A stretch of DNA of 24,019 bases, from NCBI GenBank assembly GCA_964617665.1, contig CAZUAH010000185.1:1-24019 (forward strand). Direction: 5' to 3'. The DNA comes from JADHUC01 sp964617665. GTDB taxonomy: Bacteria; Planctomycetota; Planctomycetia; Pirellulales; Pirellulaceae. A model generated the notes under the pieces. That model searched no databases, had not been told where the DNA came from, and saw only the letters and a list, made by a program, of their open reading frames with translations. Made by a program: the position numbers and the translations under genes. Below, one piece after another: positions 14,802 to 24,019 of this stretch (position 1 is the stretch's first letter; every line of letters starts with the position of its first letter).

Positions 14802-17800
14802 TCAGCGTCCTGCTACCGCGTCTTGCTCCGGATTTTCCTTTCCACTCCAGTCCTGAGTCAGCCAGACGATCGCCGTCCCGTCTCGGCTGCCCGTTAGCGC
14901 GTATTGACCGTTCGGCGAAAAAGTGACAGACGTGACCTCCTGAGTGTGCCCCTTCAAGGTCAATACCTCCTGACCAGTCCGCGCATCCCACAGGATCGCC
15001 GTGTAGTCCTCGCTGCCAGTCAGAATTCGCGAGGCTTCGGGGTCAGGCGAGAATGCCACGGAAGTGACGCCTCCCGTGTGCCCTTTCAACGTATGGACAA
15101 CAGTTGCCTCGTCTTCCTCCAGTTTCCAGACCCTGGCTGTATTGTCGGCACTGCCAGTGATAACCCACTGCCCGTCACCCGAGAATGCGGACCGCAGGAC
15201 CGCCCAATCGTGATCCGCCAGTGTCATTATCAGTTTACCGGTCGCGGTATCCCACAGCCTGGCCGTCTTGTCTTGCGAGGACGTCAGAATGCGACCTCCA
15301 TCATGCGAAAACACAGCGTGCAGTATGGGTCCTTGATGGCCGCCTAGCGTGCGGATGAAGCTCCAGTCTTGCGTACTCCACAGCTTCGCCGTCCCGTCGT
15401 CGCTGGCGGTCAGCACCATTAGTCCGTCTGGCGAGAATACGGCGCTGTTCACGCGGCCTCGATGTTCGTCTTGTGGCTTATCCATTTCGCGCCCAAGCCT
15501 TCGCACGACTTGTCCCGTCGCCGCATTCCATACACGGGCCGTGTTGTCCCAGCTTCCTGTAACCACATACTTACCATCCGGCGAGTATTCAGCCGATGCA
15601 ACGGCACCGTGCGGGCTGAAACTCATCAACTCACGGTCGGCAATAGGCACATCCTTACGCACATCCCACAATCGAGCCGAATCACCGCCCACGGTAACCA
15701 CCTGATCACCCTGCGGAGAAAATGCGGCTGCCCATATCAGTCCACGATGAACCGGTCCGCGCAAGTCCAAGAACGGTCCCAATCGATCGGCAGCCACCGG
15801 GAATCGCATCTCATGACCGTCGTCCAGATTCCAGAGACGGACGATGCGATCATCCGGCGATACCGTCATTCCCACCAGACCGTCCGAAGAGATGTCGACG
15901 GAGAAAATCGCTTTCCACAGGGATGCCGGACGCGTCTCGAATGCCTTGGCCAGCTTGTCCACAGTCTCGGGCGAAGCCTCTCGTTTCGCAGCCAACAGAT
16001 CGGAAACCAGCGACTCGGCCAGACCACATCGGCTGGCCACCTCCGGCTCATCCCAGCGGAACTCTTTCATAAACCATCGCAGGTTTTGGGCGAACGCCGC
16101 CTTGCCGCCACGCACGTCAATCGTTCGGACGAGTTCGACGCGCTGCAGGTCCCACAGTCGCACGTTTCCGTCAGTACAACTGGTCAAAGCCAGGCGACCG
16201 TCACGTGAGACGGACATTGCAGCCACAGAGTCGGGGTGCTGCAAGACCGACGAACCGTCCTCTTCGCCCGATGGAACGAGCCACTGGCGCACGACTTTGT
16301 AGTTACTGGCCGTCAGCAGTCGTTTGCCGTCTGGCAGGAACGTCGCCGCGTTTATCTGGTCGTCGTCCCAGAATCGCTGAATCTCCTCACCGGTCTTGCG
16401 ATCCCACAAAACACAACGTCCGTTGCGGTCACCCGTAAACAAGATGTTTGTATCCGGGGAAATAGCCACCGCCGTAACTGCCGTCTTGTGCCCTCGCAAT
16501 TCCCACACCAATTCACCGTCTTCCGCATTCCACAACTTGGCGGACACTTCGCCGTCTTCAGTGTTGTTCTTCGCACGATCGCTGCCGGTGAGTATCCATC
16601 GACCGTCGGCGGATAGGGCGACGGCCGCTCTTAAGCCCGTGCCGGTCAGACGCAGATGAGGCAATTCGGCACCGGTGGCGACGTCCCAGATGCGCACCGT
16701 GTTGTCGATTGCTGAAGTCAGCAGCTTCTTTCCGTCAGGGAAGAACAACCCGGCAGACGTCGTGTAACTATGGCCTTCGCGGAGAGTCAGCAGTTGTTCT
16801 CCCGATTCCAGTTCCCATGTCTTGGCGGAACGATCCCGGCTGGCAGTAACGATCTGTTGGCCGTCGCGCGAAAACGAGGCGGCCAGAATAGCATCTAAGT
16901 GCCCCTCCAATACGTATCCACGCAATACGCGGGCTTCTTCGTACCCTTCGATGTCCCAGAACTTCACCACGCCGTCGTGCCCGGCCGAGACGGCCAGTTT
17001 GTCGTCGCCAGCAAACTGACAGGACCGTACGCGACCAGCGTGACCGCGCAAGGCCTTAATCAACTGCCCGCTGTCGGCATCCCATACGTTGACAGTATTG
17101 TCTTGACTGCCGCTGATGATTCGCTGACCATCAAACGAGAAAGCAACGCTGCGCACAGCCGCCTTGTGGCCCTCCAAAGCCAGACACTCTTGTTCGGGGA
17201 ACTTCCCATCTTTGATCGCCACCTCGTAGTCGAACGGTTCGATTTCGTCGGGGTCCCAAATCAGCACGCGATTGTCCAGGCCACCAGAGGCCACCAATTC
17301 TCCGTCGGGGGAGAAGGCGACAGCGTAGATCGGCGTCTGACTCCCGCCGCGGCGGTGGCCGATAAACGGCGGTCCAACCGGTTTGCCTGTATCCACCGAC
17401 CAGACCATGGCCGATCCGTCGTGGCTGGCGGTGACAATGCGTTGCTCGTCCGGAGAAAACGCCGCGCACCATACCCACCAGTCGTGCCCCACGAAGGTAC
17501 GTACCAATTCGCCGGTTTCCACATCCCAAAGGCGCGCCGACTCATCATAGGAACTGGTCAAGAGCCGCTTACCATCACGCGAAAACACCACGCTTAACAC
17601 TGTATCTTCGTGGCCATCCAGCTTTCTGACCAGCTTGCTAGTCTGGGCGTCCCAAAGGCGCAAGTAGCCGCCTGCTCGATCGCTGCTGCCGGTGACGACC
17701 AACTTGCCATCCGGAGAGAACGAGACCGCGTTGACGAAGCTTGTCTTGCCATGTGGGATGACTAGCGGTGGGTCGTCCGAGTCGATCGTCCAGATGTTCA

Positions 17801-20698
17801 CCAAGCCCTCCCAGCCGCCGGCAACAAGACGTTTACCGTCGGGGGAAACGTCGATCGCTTCCAGGCACGCACCAGCCTCGAATTCATGGGTGCCCTGCTG
17901 GCAGAGGAACATGAGTCTGCCCCATTCCCAGTTTCGCCACTTGTCAAGATTGTCCTTGCATTGATTCAATAGATCGCGTGCTGCGTCAAACGCGTTCTCA
18001 TCGATCTTGGCTGATGCCAACCCGATCAATGCAATGTAGGCTCGATAGTCCGCATCTTCGCGAGCCACTCGTTCTTTCCTCTCAGCTTCCTCAGCGGCCA
18101 AGCGAGCTTGCTCCTCTTTCTCGCGTGCTTCTCTTTCCTGCTTCTCCGCCTCCTCTGCCTTTCTTCTGGCTGCCACGGCTAGATCTTTGGCTTCTCGTTC
18201 CCTCGCCTCCGCGACCAATGCCTCCTCTTTCGCTTTCTCCTCTTTCTCCTTCGCCCTTTCTGCCCGATCCCGCGCCAGCTCCGCCTCGGTCTTTGCGGCA
18301 ACTGCCGCCATTCGTTGATGATTAACGGCGAAAAATGCGATGCCAACCACAATGAAGATCAACGCAATCAATCCCACAACAGCCCGTTTCGCCCTCTTCA
18401 GCCTACGCTGCCGAGCTTCGCGTTCCCGTTGGGCGACCTCTATCTCTGCATACACCGCCTCATGCTCTGGGATGCTCCGATTTAGTAACGACGCGGCGAG
18501 ATCGTAGTCGCCTTTGGCCAAGGCGCTCTCGGCATACGCCAGTTTTGCCGTTTGCAGCCCCTGCCCTGCGCGCCGATTGCCGCTCCAGAGGTTCAGTGCT
18601 TCCTGAAACCCGAATACGCACTGCGCGTAGTCCTGATAGTCATCGCTTTTTCGAGCGTTCTCCAAATCACCTTCGGCGCGAGTGGCCAGCGTGATGCTCT
18701 CTGAATGCGCGAGATACTGACGAATCGCATCTTGGAATTCACGGACCGACGCGTATCGATCCTGGAGCTTTGTCGACATCGCCTTCAACGCGACATCAAC
18801 CAACTCGCCCGATTTCTTCGTGGGCGTGATTACGTTCTTGCTCGCGGCGACCAGACATTTCATCACGTCCTTGCCAGTGTGAGCCGTAACACCGGTGACG
18901 CATTCGTACAACATAGCTCCCAGTAGATAGACGTCGCTGGTTTCGGAGATCCTGTTGAACGGCCCCGTGGCCATTTCCGGCGCCATGTAGGCTGGCGTTC
19001 CGCCCATGTTACCCGAGGCGGCAACGTTGTGGGTCTTCTTGAATCGCTTCGTGGGAATCGCCAAGCCCCAATCCATCACCAGAACCTCGCCGTACTCGCC
19101 CAACATGATGTTTTCCGGCTTCAAATCGCGATGAATGATGCCTCGCGAATGTGCAAAGGCGACTGCGTCCGCAGTCTTCATCAAGACCTCGATATTTTCC
19201 ATCAGGGACATTTTGTGAATGCGCTCATCCCAAGGAGTTCCCTGCACCCGCTTCATCGAATAGAACAGCGCTCCCGCTTCGTTGGTGCCCAGGTCGTAGA
19301 TCGGCACGATGTTCGGGTGGTCCAAGTCGCCGGTGATCACGGCTTCGGATAGAAACTTGCGGCGTTGCGTTTCGTCGCCAGTCGTCTCACCTTTCAGCAT
19401 TTTGATTGCGACTTTTCGGTCGATGGACGCTTGTCGCGCGACGTACACAACGCCCATCCCACCTTCGCCCAACAGATCCAACAGATCATAATCGGCGCGC
19501 AAGTTGTGCTGTTCGGGCACTGCTTCGCCTCTCGGCCGAAGGGCGCGTGCCTGGATCACCAAGGTCGAATGCCTGCCTACCGTTCCCTTTTTTCGACCCT
19601 TGATCGTCATATTGGGCCGAGCGCTGTTTACGTCGTCGCCCCATACTTCCGACATGCGACGCGTTGCGTTGTCGGGAACCTCCGCGGAATCCTGCGTCGC
19701 TCCGATCCCCCTTTCCTCGACAAACGTCGATCCGCCCTTCGGTTTGCCGTCCTCGATTTCAATCGTACCGTCGACCGCAACATCAGGAGTTGTGCCACCA
19801 CCAGCTGCCGGGAGGGCGTCCTCTTGCCCATCCAACTCCATCGTTTGGTCGATATTAGATTTCGTCGCCGCTTTCTTCTTGTCTTTCTTCTCCAGAGGTG
19901 GAGTGGGTGGGAACTCGTCCGAATCCAGCGTCCGATCGATGCCTTTGCCAGATNNNNNNNNNNNNNNNNNNNNNNNNNNNNNNNNNNNNNNNNNNNNNNN
20001 NNNNNNNNNNNNNNNNNNNNNNNNNNNNNNNNNNNNNNNNNNNNNNNNNNNNNTGGAGTGGGTGGGAACTCGTCCGAATCCAGCGTCCGATCGATGCCTT
20101 TGCCAGATTCTTCCGCTTGGCGCGTGGGTGTTGAATCCTCCTGCAAGTCGACGGAATCCAGCGTGTGACCGATGTCGTCTGCGGTCGAGCCCGAATCGCG
20201 TTGGTCGGGTGAATCGCCAAGCAATTCCACCGAATCCACGGTCTGCTCGATCGTCGGCCGCGTGTCCTTTTCGCCGCCCTCGGCACGTATTTCTTCGGGC
20301 AATTCAGCCGAGTCAAGCGTTTGATCAATTCGTTCGTCGGATGGTTCAGCGTCTCCGGCAGGCGACACCCCCCCAGGTAATTCGACAGAATCGAGTGTCC
20401 GCCCGATTTCATCCCCGGTTGTGTCCGACTCGTCATGATCGGGCGGATCTCCTGGCAACTCGATCGAATCTACGGTCTGTTCGATCGTCGGCGCCGTGTC
20501 CTTCTCGCCACCTTCGCCGCTGACCTCTTCGGGCAATTCGCCGGAATCCAGCGTCTCTCGACCCTCGTCCGCAGTCCCCTCACCATCTTCGTTTTCCGGT
20601 GGTGCGGAAAACTCGTCCGAATCCAGAGTCTGATCCACGCCTTCATCAGGCGCCGACGGCTTCTTCTCGTCGTCATTGCTGAAGGTGGGGTTAGCCAT
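14802..20698 (-). CDS. Giant transmembrane Ser/Thr kinase with T[LV]DS repeats, 21 WD40 blades and an embedded HTH domain (contains assembly gap)
   Basis: ATG 20698 follows a GGAAGGGAAG Shine-Dalgarno site. As given, 100 N (19954-20053) flanked by a 55-bp duplication breaks the frame. Removing the N and one copy leaves exactly 1914 codons in one open frame (1913 aa). In joined numbering: acidic repeats of 26 residues at about 20-215; kinase domain 352-611 with GEGGMG (359-364), Lys381, HRD 471-473, MDWGL and APE; TM helix 721-740; coiled coil 745-834; and 21 WD40 blades from about 891 to the end, equal to three seven-bladed propellers. Between blades 13 and 14 sits a Cro/C1-type helix-turn-helix (about 1487-1547; bases 15903-16085). 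The kinase side is cytoplasmic if TM topology follows the family, with the propellers on the far side. An alternative start inside the frame at 19841 would be an artefact of the gap. Confidence 0.85.
19899..19953. repeat. Left copy of the 55-bp direct repeat flanking the assembly gap
   Basis: It begins TGGAGTGGGTGGGAACTCGT and ends at the base before the first N. It is identical to 20054-20108. Exact abutment of both copies to the gap is the usual sign of overlapping contig ends that were not merged. Confidence 0.95.
19954..20053. other. Assembly gap of 100 N
   Basis: One hundred N, the conventional size for a scaffold gap of unknown length. It lies inside the tandem-repeat-coding part of the giant kinase gene. 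The real gap may be zero or negative (overlap of 55 bp), or may hide further 78-bp repeat units; both keep the reading frame. Confidence 0.97.
20054..20108. repeat. Right copy of the 55-bp direct repeat flanking the assembly gap
   Basis: It is identical to 19899-19953 and starts at the first base after the N run. On the minus strand it encodes the repeat unit SGKGIDRTLDSDEFPPTP of the kinase N-terminus. Confidence 0.95.
20060..20638 (-). repeat. Tandem coding repeat: eight 26-residue (78-bp) units with T[LV]DS core
   Basis: Conserved threonines fall at residues 24, 49, 75, 101, 127, 153, 179 and 205 of the kinase, each in a [QERH]T[LV]DSx[ED][LF] motif; seven intervals are 25-26 residues. 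A higher-order period of three units (78 residues) is also visible: the GEGGEKDTAPTIEQTVDS block recurs as AEGGEKDTRPTIEQTVDS. A degenerate ninth motif (IDQTMELDG) follows near residue 234, beyond the gap. Confidence 0.85.
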
Positions 20699-20855
20699 GA
20701 CTATCTTCCCTTCCTCATTCGGAACAAATCCGGAATCTCGAGTCGTATTTCCAAAACATTACTTCGTGACTGCCTCTGGATTTCACACATTTGTGATCTG
20801 ATTCAATCTCGTATCTTGTACGTTGAACTATGCGTTTCAAGCACATACCATTCGC

Positions 20856-23800
20856 TCAATGTTGCGTTCGTTTCCGCCGAATACGGCGATAGAGTCTAGC
20901 CGCTTTGGACAACGAATGAGGACCAGCTTCGAAAGCGCGGTCCACTTGGTCCGACCAACGCCCGCGTGTCGCATACGCGGCCAAACCGGCGCCCACTGCC
21001 GCGCCAGCTGCGACCGGTTCTCCGTCCTGCTCGCGCGACGATGTCTTCTCCGCGGGATTCTCGTCCCGTGCGGCCGGCGGGTCAGTGATTTCCGCAGGCG
21101 TATCGTTCGGAGCCGCCTGCTCGTCGCCGGGCGTGCCTTCCTTCGGCTGCCCTATCGGCACCGCCTCCTGGCTACCACCCGGCTGGCGTTCGCCAACGTT
21201 TTCGCGGAAGTCAACCGTCACGACGCGTCCCTTATATACGTGCACGTCGCGGATCCAACGCACTCGTTCCGAGCCAGCTTCCTGCAAGTATAGGCGATAG
21301 AATCCGTTGCGGAAGTTCTTGAAGATCTCTTCCACCATTCCCTCCAGCACGTCCTCCGGCAATTCGGTCTCATCGCCTTCTTTACCGGCAGCATCCACGC
21401 GCCGGAAGAAAACACGAACTTCGGCCGCAATCGTTGTTTCGATCTCGGCTCGCTCCATCTCGAACGATTCGTTCTCTTGCGCAGCCGTAGAGGCCTGAGA
21501 TGTAACCACATAGCCACGAGCCCCCTTGCGGAGTTCGACAGGAACGATTTCCACCTTTTCGACCTTGACGAACGCGATCAGCCCTTCGCCGGGGACCGTC
21601 AATTCGAACGGCACAACTGTTTGAATCAACTGCCCGCCGCTGAAGAACTCAATCCCCTCAAAAATACTCCCCTTTCTTGGATCAAGCGCAACGGTGACGT
21701 CACCTTTGATTTTCGCGGCAGGGTCCGACAGATTGGGATTGCCAAAGCGGAACTTGTGGTAGATAACGTGCGTGCCTTCGTCCACCTGGCCGGGTGTACT
21801 GATTGCGGCGTTAGCCTCGGCGTTACCCGGGAACCGGAAGCGATCGACGGGCACTTGAACTACATCGCCCCAATCGACGAACAAGTCGAAGTTGCTTTCC
21901 GCAAACTGATCGCCGGCGGCGCCAATTGAGACTGATAGTAGTGCATCCCCAAGAGACGTCACGTTGGAGCCGCCTTGATCGATCGGTGTCACAGTCACAA
22001 CCGCGGGCACGTTGGAAAACTGGCCGGTGGAACTCGCCACGATGACGTTGTCCCCCGGAGCCGCTCCAGGAATGAGCTTCACATCATTTCCAGCTTCTCC
22101 TCGGATTCTGCCGGATCCATTAACTTGAATTTCCGGGGTCGTGCCGGGTGCGCTGTCGTGAATACTGAGATCATCGCTCACCATCAGGTGGATGTCACCG
22201 CCGCCCAATTCGCGAATTGGCGATCTCACGTCCATGTTGCTCGTCACTTCGATGCCGATGTCACCGCCGTTGGCCGTGACGCCCACCGGGTCGTTGTTGG
22301 CGTCTGCTAACCCGGCGCCGATCCCACCAACAACCAAATCGCCCGTGTTGACTAGGTGGACACCGCCGATTCCGCCGTCAGCTTCCAGGTTTTCCACTAC
22401 TGTTTCGATTGGGTTCGCTGCGTTGGCGACACCGTTGACAGTCATGAGAACGAGATCCGCCGCCGTGACGTCGGTACCGCCTGCATCGGCGTCGTCCGCA
22501 ATGCTCGCTCCTACTTGGATATGAACCGCATCGTTCGCCGTGGTGATACCCGCCGTCACGCCGACTGGAACGGGCAATACGGTTGTCACGGAACCAATTG
22601 TCAGATCATCTAGGTCCCGGTAATTGATCGATTCCGTCGTATTGGCTGCCAGCGTCACGACGTTGTTATTGGCGTTCGTGAGTGTGATGACTCCAGACCC
22701 GAGGAGTTCAAGACCCGAGGCGGTGATATCGTCTCCCGCCGCCTGCGTCGCTCCAGCCCCGACAGACAACGTCACGTCGCCCGAACCAACGGCAAGATCG
22801 TCGTCGATCAGCAATGCCCCGCCAGCCGTAACATTTGCGCTACCGTTGTTCGTTGTCAGCCCCACGACGTCGTCTGTGAACGTGACGTTGCCGTCCACAG
22901 TGCGAATCGTGACGTCATCAATATCAGTGAAGAAGAAACGTTCGCCGAGATCATCGACCACAGCCGCCAGGATATCGACATCGTTCGTATTCCGGAGGTT
23001 TACCGTCCGATCCGCTTCGATTGCAAGATTCGTCTCGATGATCCGACCAGTCCCGCTTGCCTCCACCTGACCAGCCGTGATCAAGTGAAGTGTTCCCGTT
23101 CCCACCGGCGAGATTTCATCACTCACCGTGATCGTGCCGGAGTCGAGCACTGCATCCGGGTTGAACGTCCCACTGTGCCCGATGACCAAGCTTCCCGTCG
23201 CAATGCGATCCAGCTCAGCATCTGTGAGCCCCAGTTTACCGGCCGTATTCGCCCCTAGGTCGATCTCTCGATTCTGTAACGCTGTGCGAATGGTCACCAG
23301 ACCGTCGTTGCCCACATTGATCCCACCGGTGGCTGAATTGATCACAAGGTCATCGACATTCATCGTCACCGGCCCACCCGCAACAGCACCGCCCGTAGTA
23401 TCGACCGCACGGTTGATTGTCACAAACCGCGCCGTTGCGGTGAGGCCGTTCTCCTCCCCATTTTGAGAAGTCACCGGAGCGTCCGCAGTGAACTCCACAT
23501 GTCCCTGCGGACTCGCGGGATTATCTACAGTGTTGATGACAAGATCCGATTCCAGCAATACCGAGGCATTAAACCGCACATCATCACCACACGTGGCAAT
23601 CAGCAACATCGAATCACCCGCCACTGTGTCGTCGTTGTCAAACACATTGCTGCCGCCCCCGTTCAATACGATCCCGTTGGTGATCACGCTCGCCGAGCCG
23701 ATGTCCACCGACTCGTTCGTGTTCACCACCTCGACCGGGCCAGCGTCCGTCGCCGTCTCATCGTCCGCCTGGCCGAATACCACCTCAGACGCGTGTTCCA

Positions 23801-24019
23801 CCGTCAATGCGCCAAGAAGGACCGTACGGCCCAAGTCCTCGTTGAACAGCACGCGGCCCGTACCAGCGTCGATTACCAGGTCGTTCGTCTCGCCCAACTG
23901 GCTGTCCACCGACGCATCGTTCGTGAACAGTACGTCCCCCGCTCCGCCGCCCGTGTCCAACCGCACGTCCGTCTGAAGCTCCACCGGGCCGTTGAACCGT
24001 ACCGAATCGTCCGTCGTCG
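20856..24019 (-). CDS. Large beta-helix/filamentous-adhesin-like surface protein, N-terminal part cut by window edge
   Basis: The frame is open to the right window edge. The GTG at 23984 is not a real start, because coding continues upstream in the same style. About 1054 codons are visible. The first ~690 residues are repeated short beta-strand units rich in Asp, Asn, Gly and Thr, such as TNDLVIDAGTGRVLFNEDLG, LTDAELDRIATGSLVIG and ANNNVVTLAANTTESINYRD, typical of parallel beta-helix adhesins. A PKD/Ig-like domain follows (DLFVDWGDVVQVPVDRF through VIYHKFRF), then an alpha/beta domain ending in RWIRDVHVYKGRVVTVDF. A Pro/Glu-rich linker, a short hydrophobic stretch (GAAVGAGLAAYATRGRW) and a basic tail RLYRRIRRKR suggest membrane anchoring. 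No LPxTG or autotransporter barrel is seen. It lies 157 bp upstream of the giant kinase in the same direction. Confidence 0.8.
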   Translation of the reverse strand, partial: TTDDSVRFNGPVELQTDVRLDTGGGAGDVLFTNDASVDSQLGETNDLVIDAGTGRVLFNEDLGRTVLLGALTVEHASEVVFGQADDETATDAGPVEVVNTNESVDIGSASVITNGIVLNGGGSNVFDNDDTVAGDSMLLIATCGDDVRFNASVLLESDLVINTVDNPASPQGHVEFTADAPVTSQNGEENGLTATARFVTINRAVDTTGGAVAGGPVTMNVDDLVINSATGGINVGNDGLVTIRTALQNREIDLGANTAGKLGLTDAELDRIATGSLVIGHSGTFNPDAVLDSGTITVSDEISPVGTGTLHLITAGQVEASGTGRIIETNLAIEADRTVNLRNTNDVDILAAVVDDLGERFFFTDIDDVTIRTVDGNVTFTDDVVGLTTNNGSANVTAGGALLIDDDLAVGSGDVTLSVGAGATQAAGDDITASGLELLGSGVITLTNANNNVVTLAANTTESINYRDLDDLTIGSVTTVLPVPVGVTAGITTANDAVHIQVGASIADDADAGGTDVTAADLVLMTVNGVANAANPIETVVENLEADGGIGGVHLVNTGDLVVGGIGAGLADANNDPVGVTANGGDIGIEVTSNMDVRSPIRELGGGDIHLMVSDDLSIHDSAPGTTPEIQVNGSGRIRGEAGNDVKLIPGAAPGDNVIVASSTGQFSNVPAVVTVTPIDQGGSNVTSLGDALLSVSIGAAGDQFAESNFDLFVDWGDVVQVPVDRFRFPGNAEANAAISTPGQVDEGTHVIYHKFRFGNPNLSDPAAKIKGDVTVALDPRKGSIFEGIEFFSGGQLIQTVVPFELTVPGEGLIAFVKVEKVEIVPVELRKGARGYVVTSQASTAAQENESFEMERAEIETTIAAEVRVFFRRVDAAGKEGDETELPEDVLEGMVEEIFKNFRNGFYRLYLQEAGSERVRWIRDVHVYKGRVVTVDFRENVGERQPGGSQEAVPIGQPKEGTPGDEQAAPNDTPAEITDPPAARDENPAEKTSSREQDGEPVAAGAAVGAGLAAYATRGRWSDQVDRAFEAGPHSLSKAARLYRRIRRKRTQH

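Noticed and set aside
15462..16208. 248-codon plus-strand ORF over the WD40 region
   Set aside because: It is a shadow of the WD40 repeats; its pattern mirrors the repeated antisense codons.
19841..19841. ATG 19841 as the start of the giant kinase
   Set aside because: It exists only because the N gap breaks the frame; the coding sequence continues upstream in the same style and joins the repeat region when the duplication is collapsed.
23984..23984. GTG 23984 as the start of the beta-helix protein
   Set aside because: The open frame and repeat style continue upstream to the window edge, and no signal peptide is present there.
22000..24019. CRISPR array or DNA tandem repeat in the beta-helix region
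   Set aside because: The repetition is at protein level with varied strands; there are no identical DNA repeats with constant spacers.

Overview
The window reads as chromosomal DNA of a planctomycete, most likely of the Pirellulales type. The evidence is the mix of families: a secreted leucine-rich-repeat protein with a typical planctomycete N-terminal part, an exported L-rhamnose-mutarotase-like protein, a zinc-ribbon/alpha-toroid membrane protein, a PQQ-type propeller protein that opens with a WAQFRGPDASS motif, an ECF sigma factor next to a Ser/Thr kinase, a giant Ser/Thr kinase with WD40 repeats, and a very large beta-helix surface protein. Weak or absent Shine-Dalgarno sites at several starts fit this as well. 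No plasmid, phage, CRISPR or IS structure is visible.

Region 1 (1-4132) looks eroded. It holds a small basic ORF, the intact LRR protein (216-1859), a 5'-truncated ARPP-1-like remnant, a non-coding stretch with a long nested hairpin beside a 5' tRNA-Arg-like fragment, the rhamnose-mutarotase-like gene on the minus strand, a truncated NAT/transglutaminase-like ORF, and an intact DUF4416 gene. A perfect 10-bp inverted repeat lies between the two divergent genes near 3200.

Region 2 (4139-10804) has a zinc-ribbon/TM/alpha-toroid gene on the minus strand, divergent from a plus-strand series: a MoxR ATPase, a FabI-like reductase, a secreted protein whose start overlaps the reductase stop, and a PQQ-like propeller protein.

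Region 3 (10924-14675) holds a PTS EIIA (PtsN-like) gene on the minus strand, an ECF-type sigma factor and a soluble Ser/Thr kinase overlapping by 4 bp on the plus strand and ended by a hairpin, and an endonuclease/exonuclease/phosphatase family protein on the minus strand.

Region 4 (14802-24019), all minus strand, is a large surface protein (cut by the window edge) followed by a giant membrane Ser/Thr kinase. The kinase is interrupted in the assembly by 100 N flanked by a 55-bp duplication. Collapsing that duplication restores one open frame of about 1913 residues. It encodes an N-terminal array of 26-residue T-[LV]-D-S repeats, a kinase domain, one TM helix, a coiled coil and 21 WD40 blades (3 x 7). 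A Cro/C1-type helix-turn-helix domain is spliced between blades 13 and 14. This kinase is the most unusual object in the window.
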